DNA of 64,000 nt from Poa pratensis. Its lineage: Eukaryota > Streptophyta > Magnoliopsida > Poales > Poaceae. The stretch covers positions 16,488,394 to 16,552,393 of the forward strand of contig CAMZMU010000123.1 in assembly GCA_947311845.1 (NCBI GenBank), given 5' to 3'. Shown one piece after another: positions 1 through 10,249 of the stretch. A program made the translations under genes and the position numbers. The notes under the pieces were generated by a model. It worked only from the letters and a program-made list of their open reading frames with translations, was not told the origin of the DNA and ran no database searches. How positions within the stretch are numbered: the first letter of the stretch is position 1; each line of letters opens with the position of its first letter.

Positions 1-1397
1 GGCAAGCTTTTTCCAAAGATCAACAATGGAGGAGAGAGAGGAGAAAAACTTGCTCAAAGGGTTAGGGAACCGTTGGGGAAGAAAGCCCCTTAAATAGGTT
101 CCCCTAAAAAGTGACCGTTGTGCAGCTCAGGGAGGCCGGCCTGGGGGCCGGCCAGCCACCCGAGACAGTCGGCCTGGGAGCCGGCCTGGGTCGGCCTGGG
201 GGCCGGCCTGCCACCCGAGACAGCCGGCCTGGGAGCCGGTCTGGGCCGGCCTGGGGGCCGGCAGGGAGCCCGACGCGCTCGGCCTGGAGCCCGGCCTGGG
301 CCGGCCTGGGAGTCGGCCTGCGCAGAAAAGAACATTCTAAAATCCATATCTTTTTCAATAAAAATCCAAATGCGATGAAACCAACTTTGTTGGAAATATT
401 AAGGGTCACAAATATGGAGGAGATATCACACATGGGAGGTGTGGACCTTATCTCGAGGAGGACCGGTAATATTTCCAACACCAAGAACGCAATAAGTTTT
501 CCATCCGGACTCCGTTTTCAATGATCTTGGGCTTGCTCCGAAGATAATCACGAGCACAACAAGATCATGCATATACACATCATAGTCCATCATGTGAGGA
601 GGATAACACAAGGGGAGAGTTTGACCTCTCTACAAGAGACGAACCGGAAAAACCTCCAACATCAAAAACACCACTAGATATCCAAATGAAATCCGTTTTT
701 GATGAACTAGAGCTTGGTATGGAGATGAACACAAGCTCTAAATTCTCACATGGATAAACGCCAAATAAGAACCAAGAAAGATGATATGCCAAATATGCAA
801 AGGTTTGAGCTCTCCATAAAGATGCGATCAAGTTACTCACTTGAGAGCCCTCTTGATAGTACGCTGTCTATCCTATAACCCGGTCTCCAAACTAACAACA
901 TGAGACCGGTAAAATAGAAACACTATCAAGATCATACCTTTGCCTTGCGCATTCCACTTGAGCTAGATGATGACGATCTTGATCTCTTCAAGTGGACCAC
1001 CTTTCTTGATTGCGCTTGCTAGCACATGCTTGATGAAGACTTCTCCAAATGCTCCCCCATACACCATTATGGGAGAGCCTCGCTTAGCTCCGTCTTCATG
1101 AATCCACTTGCGCTTCATATTCTTCTCTTTATAGATGATGGCTTGGAGATAAACATGAATGTTCACTCAATCTTCATTTCCAAGCCATGCTTGCAATAAG
1201 CTCAACTCTAGATGACCATTCTTCATATGAACCCATTGGATAGAACCTTGGTCATCATATAATCTTATAGAGTCCAACACATGAACTCCAAACTTCTTTA
1301 TGGACAAGATCTACAAGTATATCTCAATGCAAACATTAGTCCATAAGGATTGTCATTAATTACCAAAACCACGCATGGGGCAACACATGCCCTTTCA
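1..1397 (-). mobile_element. LTR of a retrotransposon, minus strand, cut by the window start
   Basis: Read on the minus strand, a sequence starting TGAAAGGGCATG at 1397 and running through a stretch starting GGTTTTGGTAATTAATG looks like the 5' end of a common Triticeae Gypsy LTR (recognised from memory). The bases just outside it (1398 onward) are not purine-rich on the minus strand, so this is more likely the outer edge of a 5' LTR than a 3' LTR, and the element body would lie left of the window. No second copy is in the window, so no target duplication can be tested. Short ORFs here look like noise; one minus-strand stretch (963-1166) is open but unrecognised. Confidence 0.6.
125..325. repeat. 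GC-rich minisatellite inside the LTR
   Basis: Degenerate copies of GGCCTGGGAGCCGGCCTGGG of roughly 20-24 bp follow each other, giving Pro/Arg/Gly-rich open frames on both strands (for example 111-524 plus and 104-484 minus). GGCCGGCC is itself palindromic, so the tract can fold. The open frames are a composition effect and are not called as genes. Confidence 0.7.
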
Positions 1398-2612
1398 CCT
1401 AGGCGCCACCAGAGCGACCGCCACGTCCACACCCGAGCTGCAGCGCCACCACCTCCACCATCTCCGGCGAGATCCAGCCTCAAGGTATGGTCAACGCCTC
1501 CTGGCCGTCCGATCCCGTTTCGACGGCCACAATTAGATCACTTATTTGAATCGGTACGGGCCTATCCCGTTGCGCCACGTGGCTGATGCGTCAGCGCACA
1601 GTCAGCACACGGTCAGCGCCCAGTCAGAGATTCCTTTTATATCGGATTAGAAATTTCAGAAAATAGCCTAAACTTGTAAAATTCAAATCTTTTTAGCCAC
1701 AAGTCCAAATTTTACAAACTTTATACCGTTGGAAATCCCTAGATGTGTAAAATGTTTTGGATCTGTTAGTTTTCAGTTTTACCTTAATTTAAATTATTCA
1801 AATTTCAAATGATTGATTTGAGTAATTTTGGCATAACTTTAAATCTATAAATACAAATTTGGCAAATAAAATATTTTTTGGAAACCTTAGGATCTGTAGA
1901 ATAGTTAGCCATTGCTAGAAATAATTTTTGGATACTTTTAAACTGATTTAAAAATCAGAGGCTTAAATTGAGTATTTTTGGCATAGTTTAAATTCTATTA
2001 ATTCTTTTGATATGTTTCTTTTTGAGAAATATCATAAATACTTGCCTCTGACAAGAGAGACCAATTGCCATCATTGTTAATTTATTGTAATTAAGATTAT
2101 GTTAAAAGCCTTTTAAAAATGTTGCTTGGCAAACCCTTAAATTTATTTTGTGTTAAATACTTTTGACCCAATTAATGTGTGATAAATTTTGATCAAGACC
2201 TAACCATTAGAACCTATGGAACACCACATCAATATTTTTAATAGGTTCAAATTTGTTGATTAACCAACCATTAACCACAATGAAAAATCCTGAACCCACC
2301 ACATTAATTCTTTTTGCATATGGAATTATTTGATAACCTTGACCAATTATATTGTGAAGACCTTGTTTTGTATGTTTGATTTGGTATGCTATGAGTTGTT
2401 GTTTTGTTTGTTTATTGTTGTGTGATTTCTATGTATAGATTGAACGGAGTGCAACGTTGTTCCTTGTTGAAAAGAGTGTGTGAGTAACGACAACTTTCAA
2501 AGGCAAGAAGCACATTCATAAAATTTCCTAAGTACTTTTTCTATGCATGAGTAGTTATTTTTGGAGTAGTATGCATGATAGGTGTACTACTACTATGTTA
2601 TGCTATGAAACC
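1398..2612. other. Unclassified repeat-like DNA, no gene seen
   Basis: A GC-rich start (about 1398-1620) passes into AT-rich DNA with no supported ORF. It continues after the solo LTR at 4095, where the join rebuilds a continuous sequence (..ATGAAACC / CCAAAGTAG..). It is therefore the older host into which the solo LTR inserted, probably part of a decayed transposon, but its class cannot be decided from the sequence. Confidence 0.5.
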
Positions 2613-4089
2613 TGATACGTCCAAAACGTATCTATAATTTTTGATTGTTTCATGCCATTTTTATGCTTTTAGCACTTGTTTTTATATTAAGTTTATTATT
2701 TATTTGGACTAACCTACTAATAGTTGCAAAAGTGCACAATGTTCTTGTTTTACTATTTGATGTGTAGAAATTATCAAGAATACAAGAGGAAACCTTGTTG
2801 GAGTCGAATTGGGACTTTCTTGAAATCTGTCTGAGAACTTTTTACAAAGATTGCCAGTTTGACCCTCGAAGATGACGTTATATGGAGACCTGGCTGTTAC
2901 GAAAGTTGTCACAATTTTCCATACGAAGATTTTAAGCCCGAGATCAGCCCAATCGGAGTTCGGACGCGGCATGTAGGCCCGTTTTGGTGGAACCCTAAAA
3001 GGGGTGACGGAAATCCGAGAAGATATATAAGGGAGGAAACCTAACTCGTGGAGGACTCCTCCACCCACGAATTTCAGCCACCAAAAGCCACGTTTTTCCT
3101 CCCCCATGGATCCCATCTCCATGGGGGAGGGCTCCCAAGAAGCCATGAAGGAGGGAGGCTAAGGGGCGGCGCTCCCCCATGATGCCGGCGGCGGGGAAGG
3201 AGTTCCCCGCGCCGCCGCCGGCGCCGCCGCCCTGCGCTCCTCGCTGCCCTCTCCGCCGTCTTCACCGCCATCTCCATCACCATCTCCTCCTTGTATTCAG
3301 TGGTTCATCCTCCCATAAACCTCTGTACCGTCCTATGTAAACATGGTGTTTGATGCTATAATATTTATCCTATGATTTACATCATGTTTCCGTAGCTTAA
3401 TTGAATGCATGAGGTTCATTAGAGTTGTATGTCTATATGGTGCTGTCCTTTGGTGTCCATTATACTTGTGCGCGCATGGATCAAACACCCTAGGGTTGGT
3501 AGTATTTGTAACGAAGCGGGGGAAGTTCTGCCGGAGTGACAGAAACCTGAGAACGCGAACCGATTAGTTGCACGTATGGGAGTAAGAGGACCTTGAACTT
3601 AAGGCTATGGTTGGGGAAAACTTAATGCATCGTTAGTATTTGCGGATGCTTGCTAAACAATCCAATCATATAGTACTTGTAATCCCAAGTAGTGGAGTGC
3701 ATGTATATTTAGCCTCTCCCACATAGAAAACTGCATCGAAGACAATGAACCAAGTACCTTCACTAATTAATCTTGGACAAAGCCACTACAATTACCACCA
3801 CTTTTCCACACTCATGGTACTGTTAGTATATGGTTACTTAGTGTATTTTATTGCTGCAGCACTAACATTTACTTTCTTGTATTTATTATCTTGCAAAACT
3901 ACCTCTCATACCCGTATTGCTACCGTAGTTTTATTTTCTAGATAATGCAAACGTTTAGTGTGCGTAGAGTTGTATCAGTGGTTGATAGAACTTGAGAGAA
4001 TACTTATCCTACCTTTAGCTCCTCGTTGGGTTCGACACTCTTACTTATCGAAAAGGCTACACGCGATCCCCTATACTTGTGGGTTATCA
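2613..4089 (+). mobile_element. Solo LTR (Ty3/Gypsy-like) with target duplication
   Basis: The sequence starts TGATACGTCC and ends GGGTTATCA, both typical of Triticeae Gypsy LTRs. It is flanked by perfect 5-bp repeats AAACC at 2608-2612 and 4090-4094. No internal region is attached, so it is a solo LTR left by LTR-LTR recombination. A TATA-like ATATATAAG near 3023-3031 supports plus orientation, with a short GC-rich leader after it (3060-3260). ORFs inside it are small and not supported. Confidence 0.85.
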
Positions 4090-4094
4090 AAACC

Positions 4095-4540
4095 CCAAAG
4101 TAGTATAGCCACCCCTTTTATACCATGTTGATGTAGTAGACTTTAACTTAGTGGAATTTCTTAGCTATGCCAAGATAAAATGTTTTAGTAAAACTAAAAT
4201 TTTAGCCGTGTCCCCGATTACGAACAACTTGAGCAAATGGAAGAAGAAGACAACTTGGAGCAACTGGATTGTGAACTGACGGAGAATCTCCTCATGCCAA
4301 TGTGGCAATTGCAGACGGTATATGATCCTGACTTGTTGATATGAGCCGAGTGATATAAGTAGGTGGCTAATAGCCCGACCTATTGATGTGTCCATTAGAC
4401 TTTACGGCGAGTGACATAGTAGTGGCTGAGTGCCTGATCTATTGATATGTTCACATTAGACTTTACGGTGAGTGACATAGTATTGGCTGAGTGCCTGATC
4501 TATTGATATGTTCACATTAGACTTTACGGGAGTGACATAG
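4095..4540. repeat. Left part of a 61-bp tandem array and its flank
   Basis: After an unclassified flank (4095-4345), copies of a 61-bp unit containing CTGATCTATTGATATG and TTAGACTTTACGG start. The CATAG landmark falls at 4415, 4476 and 4536, giving periods of 61 and 60. The first copies (about 4345-4415) are diverged. The array is cut by element E1 at 4541 and resumes at 11976, so it was one continuous array before the insertion. It has no coding capacity. Confidence 0.85.
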
Positions 4541-6267
4541 TGATGCATGTAAAATGCATACATGAACTTTGCACTTTAATTGCTTATATTCCAATCATAT
4601 TTGCATCATATAAGGGTTATATCAATGTTTTATAATGATTTTTGGGAATATTCATTTATTTCCTATTTTTATGGAATTAACCCTGCACAGGCAGAAAACC
4701 CCGTTTTCTTATTTTAATGTTTCAGGGACCCAAACGTCAACGAAATCACCTGGAAATTTACGGGCGTCAATATTTGGAAGGAAGAAGACCTGTGGGCGAA
4801 GGAAGCGAACAAACGGAGGTCCGAGGACCAAACGGGGGTGGCCCACGCGGCCAGGTACTGTGGCCGCGTGGGGCCCACTCGTTTGGCCCTCGTGGCTCCG
4901 TTGCCGTCGATCTTCGCTCCACCGACATCGTCTTGACCTAAAAACGCCTATAAAAAAGGTCCCCCGACGTTCTCTGGAAGGAGCGCCGCACAAACACAGA
5001 AACACCGAAACGGAGATCAGGAGCTGCAGATTGGAGGGGGAAAACTCCGGCGGGGCGCTGCCGGCGTGGTCTCCATCTTCTCCATCGACTTCTCCACCGT
5101 CTCCATGATGAAGAGGGAGTAGTCCACCTCTGGACTATGGGTTTGTGGAAGTAACTTATGTATCTCTCCTCTCTTGAGCTTCACTAATTAGCACCGTATG
5201 AGCTGCTGAACATGATTACGGTCACCGTTGTAATACCTTTGTGGTGGATCTTTATGAGTTAATATATGTTTGAGATTGCAATGTTTGTTTCAGTTATGAG
5301 TATAGATGCATATTATGTACCCCGTTCTTGTCTACTTGTTTTGATCAAGCATGTTTATGAGAGCGTGTGTGGGGGAACGTGTGCATTAGTTGGAGTAACG
5401 GGGGGTGGCTAGTGCAGTGAACGTGAGAGAAAGTTCTGCGATCCACTTTGGTATCTTTACCTTACTTTGTTACCTCACTAGGGATAAACTAAAATACCAT
5501 GCTACCGGGGATGTGGGCGTGACCATTGCCACTACTCCATGACTAGATCTAGCATGTTCTTATTTTCACTTCATGTCATGATACTTAATGCTATACTCTG
5601 AGTTATCTTAATTACTGAGGTGTTATGATTTAGTTCGCATCTTGGTGGAGTATAAGAGAGGTTAATAACCAAAAGATCTCTATGTTAGGACGTGATGCCC
5701 ATATATCTAAGTAACTTGTTATCAAACCCTGTGTTGCAATCTCATATGTTAACTGTGTGTGTTCCATTGTCTACCACTTTATAAAGAGAGAGTGCATTTG
5801 TGAAACCATGAACCCCAGTCCATTTTTAATCATAAGAAACACCTTTCCAACACCATATACCACTTTTCTATTTTCAGCCATCATTAAATCCGAAAATACA
5901 AAAATACTTTTCATCTTGCATACATCATTCAAAAACCCAAAAATATCATTTACATTGCATCCACCATCATTGCATATTTATTTCTTGTTTGCATTGCATA
6001 ACTATCCTGATATCATTCTTACACCTTGTGCTTGACAACCACAGGTGAGGTTGAGGACCAAAACATCTAACCTTGTTTTGTAGGTAACCAAAAGAAGGAT
6101 AAGAAGATAAATCTACCACTTCAGATTCCCCGAGAGTTCGATATTAAACCCTCGAGTCACCCCTCGTGGGGAAAACTGTCTTCCACTTACTATACACTCT
6201 GCACTTGGAGTCTCAACCTAATCCCGTTTATTTTGCAGGTATCAAGCCTTGCTCTTCGGGACCATCA
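4541..6267 (+). repeat. E1 5' LTR
   Basis: It starts TGATGCATGT and ends GGGACCATCA. It contains a GC hairpin (4842-4872), a TATA box (TATAAAAAA at 4949) and a GC-rich transcribed part (4960-5110). It has no coding capacity that I would support; the 157-aa ORF over 4635-5108 is a by-product of GC-rich leader DNA. Confidence 0.9.
4842..4957 (+). promoter_or_regulatory. E1 LTR promoter: 11-bp GC hairpin plus TATA box
   Basis: CCCACGCGGCC (4842-4852) pairs perfectly with GGCCGCGTGGG (4862-4872) across a 9-nt loop. TATAAAAAA begins at 4949, 76 nt after the stem. GTGGGGCC overlapping the right arm fits the published TCP class I site GTGGGNCC. The 3' LTR has the same hairpin at 10550-10580. A promoter role is inferred from position; TCP binding is a guess from consensus. 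Confidence 0.65.
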
Positions 6268-6277
6268 AGACGTTTTC

Positions 6278-6295
6278 TGGCGCCGTTGCCGGGGA
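6278..6295 (+). other. Primer binding site, tRNA-Asp type
   Basis: TGGCGCCGTTGCCGGGGA lies 10 nt after the end of the 5' LTR. It is complementary to the 3' end expected of a plant tRNA-Asp, the usual primer of Athila/Tat-like Gypsy elements. Element E2 carries the same site. Confidence 0.9.
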
Positions 6296-6533
6296 ATCGT
6301 AGCTGAGAGATTTATCCAAGGGTGTGCATCATCGCATTCATCTCACAACAAAGTCAACGTCACCAACTTGTGCTAACACCTAAGCTTGGGGAGGTTGCAC
6401 CTACGTGAGCACCATCTTATCCATCTTTACTTACAAAGCAATTTATTTGTTTTGTTAGTGTCATTGCATATCATATCATATTTATTTCAGTTTTGCATAA
6501 AAAATCAAAAATACCAAAAAAAAACTTGCTATA

Positions 6534-7878
6534 ATGGAAAAAAGAACCTTTTGGCCATTTAGTGTTAGGAACTTTCCTCAAGATATGAATATTCCAGTTG
6601 GAGAATTTGAGGTAGATCCTAATGTCACTAAAATGATTTATGAACACCGTTTTTCTGGGAAACCGAAAGAAAATGCTCTACTCCATCTTAACAAATTTAA
6701 TGAAAGATGCAAAGTGTTAAACTTGACTCATGCCAATGCTAATGTGATCAAAGTAAAGCTTTTTCCTTATTCCTTAGCTGGAAAAGCTTTAGATTGGATA
6801 TTAAAATGGCCACCTAAAATTTTAGCAATTGGTTTAACCTAAAAGCTTCATTCATTGAAAGGTTTTGTTTTTCAGAAATGGTTTACAATATTAGACAAAT
6901 AGTTATCACCTTTAAACAAAAAGAGGATGAACCTATGGTAAAAGCATGGGAAAGGTTTAGAGGTATAGCTTATGGAATGGAACATGGCATGAGAGATTGG
7001 ATGCTCATGCATATATTTTATAGAGGATTGTCTGAAACCTCTAAACTCTTTTTGGATAAGGAATGTAAGGGTTCTTTCATAAATGTTACTATTGCTGATG
7101 CTTACATTCTACTTGATGGCTTGCTTTTGGAAGTGAAAATTAAAGAAAGTTTAGAAAAAGCCCAAGTACCTGAAGATGTCTTTGATGACCGTTATGAAAT
7201 ATTCAACCTATACAATAGGGAAAAGAAAGTTGAGGAAGTTAAAATGCTTAATGAAGTCAAGGATCCTTTGCTTGACTTAGAAAATTGTAGCTTGCATGAA
7301 TTAATATCTATCTTACAAAAATTTGCAAGTGATCCTTCCATCAACACTAACCAAGCAGGTTTTGGTTCTTATATTGCTAATCATGTCTTGAAAGAAAAGA
7401 TTGCTAGGTACAACCAAGAGGCTATGATACCACCTAAGCTTGGGGATATGTGGATACCTAAGGTACTAGTAACTATTGGAAAAGAGACACACCATGCCAT
7501 ACTTGATCTAGGATCTAGTGTCTCTGTTTTATCTAAAGAACTATATGAAGTGCTTGAATTGAAAAATCTTGAAAAATGCTCTATTGAACTAGCACTTGCT
7601 GATGACTCTATTAAACATGCTTTGGGAAAAGTAAGTGATGTTATGGTAGAGTTACATATGACTTTTGTGCCTGTGGATTTTCTAATCATGGACATGGGGA
7701 AAAAACCTCTAGTCCTATTATTCTTGGAAGACCTTTTCTTCGTACCACAGGTGCTATCATTGATTCAAAGGAAGGGAATGTAAAGTTTCAGTTTCCACAC
7801 AAGAAGTGCATGGAACACTTTCCAAGGAAGAGGGAACCACCAAAGTTCAAGCTCCCTCATGAGCTTCGTCCACAATAA
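6534..7878 (+). pseudogene. E1 gag-protease polyprotein, broken by frameshifts
   Basis: Three frames are needed to follow one protein. The Gag N-terminus is at 6534-6842 (LDWILKWPP near its end), the Gag middle and aspartic protease start at 6878 onward, and the protease end runs from about 7710 to the TAA at 7876-7878 (it includes ILGRPFLRTTGAIID). The protease active site reads DLGSS (HAILDLGSSVSVL) rather than the usual D-T/S-G-A. The second shift falls in an A-run near 7703-7708. No zinc knuckle is seen. The element lacks RT, so this ORF cannot mobilise it alone. Confidence 0.85.
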
Positions 7879-10235
7879 AACAACAAGTAAGAAGCCTAGC
7901 TATATGGCTATAAAGAAAGCGCTTTGCGGGAGGCAACCCGGTTATTTTTATGTGTGATTTTCTTTGTGTCCTCTTGCTGTAACAAGAGATTTTTTCTAGT
8001 TTAGGTTCTGGAGTTTTTAATAAAGTGCCAAGTTTTACCCTTTTTGGTTTGAAAAAGTTGCTTATAGCGTTCGGAGATTTTATTCCTGCACGAGTCAGTG
8101 CACGGTATGATTTTTAATTCTTATTCTGTAACTCCGAATGAGCTCATATTTGAACTGTAGTTGCAACTTTTCATCCTCTGTATGCATGAATTTTTTCGGA
8201 ATTTTTCGAGAAAGTTTGGTAGGGTAGAAAAATACGTTTTGCTGCTGCTGTTTTTCTGGACAGATTCTGTCCCATTTTGTTTGATGCATGCTTTGAGCTT
8301 TTAAGTTGAATCTTTTTGATCCAATTGAGTTTATGAGTAGGCATACAACATTATACACTTTCTGGACATGTCATATGAATTTTTGTTCAAGGATTATATG
8401 CAGCAAGGAACCTATTTGTTTATCACTATTAATGCACCCCACAGAAAAGAGATGGGAGAAACGGTGTTTTGAAGTTTTTTCACAGGGATTGGAGGAGATG
8501 CACCAAGAGCTATCCAAGGATGGTGAAGACCATAAGCTTGGGGATGTGAAGACAACCCCGCTGGACCTACACACTCTCGGTTTGCACACGTCCAACTTCT
8601 GTTTTTCGATCGAAACACTTTATCGCATAAACTTGGAGCGTCGTTTTTTGTTTTTGTTTGAGTCTTGAGAGACCACCACACTATCAATTATATATGAGAG
8701 AGCTACTGGAAATATGGGTTGAAATATGTTGGATGCTTTTATAAGATTGGGAAAAGGGATGTTTGACTTGATTTTTAATGATACATATAGTTGCATGATT
8801 CATGAGCTTGTTTATGAGTAATAGTTTGCAAATTCTTTTTGTAGAGCTATCACTTATTCATGTTTTGGTGCTGATTGTTATTTACTTGGTTTAACATGGA
8901 TTAGTTAGTTCTATGGACACTCATGCATGCATCTAGATGGTCAACTTTCTCCCTTTTGCTAGCCCAAAAACTCCAACAAGCAAAAACTTGTTTCCAACAC
9001 CTTCAACCAAAGTTATTCCAGTGAGTCCACCATATCTACCTATTGGCTTTATGCTATTCCGAGTATGTTTAACATGTTGTTTGTGTTATCTTACCTCTGA
9101 ATGAAAATGTTTATGTTATTGATTGCAATGGAAAAAATTGGTTATATAGCTCTCACGAACTTGATGCACAATGTTCTTTTATTTGCATAATAAAACTTGA
9201 CCCATTGTGATTAAGATTATGATGTTTGTGGCTTGATGAATGTTTTGGGTTGGAAGTTAGCCCATATGTGCTGTCACATGGCAAGCTTTCAACACGCTCT
9301 TCATCTCATTTAGTTGATATCATGTGCTTTTGTCTATGGATGCTTATCATGTTGAAATAAATGTGGAAATAGAGTGAGTTTAAATGAGTTTGTGTAAATG
9401 GTTAGAGAGACGCCTGGGCCGCTAATCTAAGCCATGCATCATTCATGGTGGAAATTTACTTACATACTATGGTGAACCTTCTGTGATACACCTTGCAATA
9501 AAAAACTATTCCAAATGGTAAATAAAAAGGGTGTTGAGATTGTTCATTTTGTTTGTTTGTCTTGTCATTTTGATATGGGCTTGTTCCATATCTTGGGACA
9601 AGAGGTACCCCAGTTGACGCTCTTGATGATACTATTATGCTTACAATGATATTTAATTGAACTTGCTTTGTTTCCCAAGTTGAGTAACACATGGTGTAAG
9701 TACTTGTATTCAAGGGGCATGAGACATTCAACCCATTCTTTATCAAGCACACTACTCATATTTGCTTTCACTTTAACCTTAATCATTCAAGATGCTATGA
9801 TAGGGGCAATGAGAGCTTGACACCAATGAATACCTTATTGCAATCATTAACTTAAGTAGAAGAGTTTGGAAGTTGGATGAAACTTATGCATGCTTTACCT
9901 CTACTCACATATACATCTTTCCAAAGTGTACACCTATCATATTCAGATTTTCATCTACACTCTATGACCATTGTAGGATGTTCTACTTATCATTATGCAT
10001 ACATGTGTTCCATATTACTTGCTACCATGTTACACTTTGTGAACTATCAATGAACATCCTTGTCTTGAATACTTGATATCACTTCATAAACTATTTGCAT
10101 ATTGCTACTCCTTTGAAGAATGAATCATTTGACTATATGTAGCAATAGTAATCATCTTTGATATCATTGTTAAGTATTAAATTGCAAAGTCCATGTTAGT
10201 TTTATCATCTTCATACTCGAGGACGAGCATGGATT
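7879..10235 (+). other. E1 3' non-coding interior
   Basis: About 2.4 kb between the protease stop and the polypurine tract hold no supported ORF. Just after the stop (7893-7939) is a motif (GCCTAGC..AAAGCGCTT..GGCAACCC) also found after the protease of another element at 58930-58976. A polypurine-tract-like AAGCTTGGGGA occurs at 8534-8544, and similar copies lie at 6382 and 7436. The rest is AT-rich without recognised content. Confidence 0.6.
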
Positions 10236-10249
10236 AAGCTTGGGGATGT
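10215..10249 (+). other. E1 polypurine tract with upstream CTCGAGGACGAG motif
   Basis: AAGCTTGGGGATGT (10236-10249) directly precedes the 3' LTR and is the plus-strand priming site. Upstream, separated from the LTR by 22 bp, is CTCGAGGACGAG (10216-10227). The same arrangement occurs in three other elements of the window, so it looks like a conserved part of the 3' end signal. Confidence 0.75.

Noticed and set aside
104..524. Overlapping Pro/Arg-rich ORFs on both strands
   Set aside because: They follow a GC minisatellite in an LTR; open on both strands, no domain, no start context.
4635..5108. 157-codon ORF, repeated at 10344 and in related LTRs
   Set aside because: Spans LTR promoter and leader; copies carry indels that change the frame and there is no domain.
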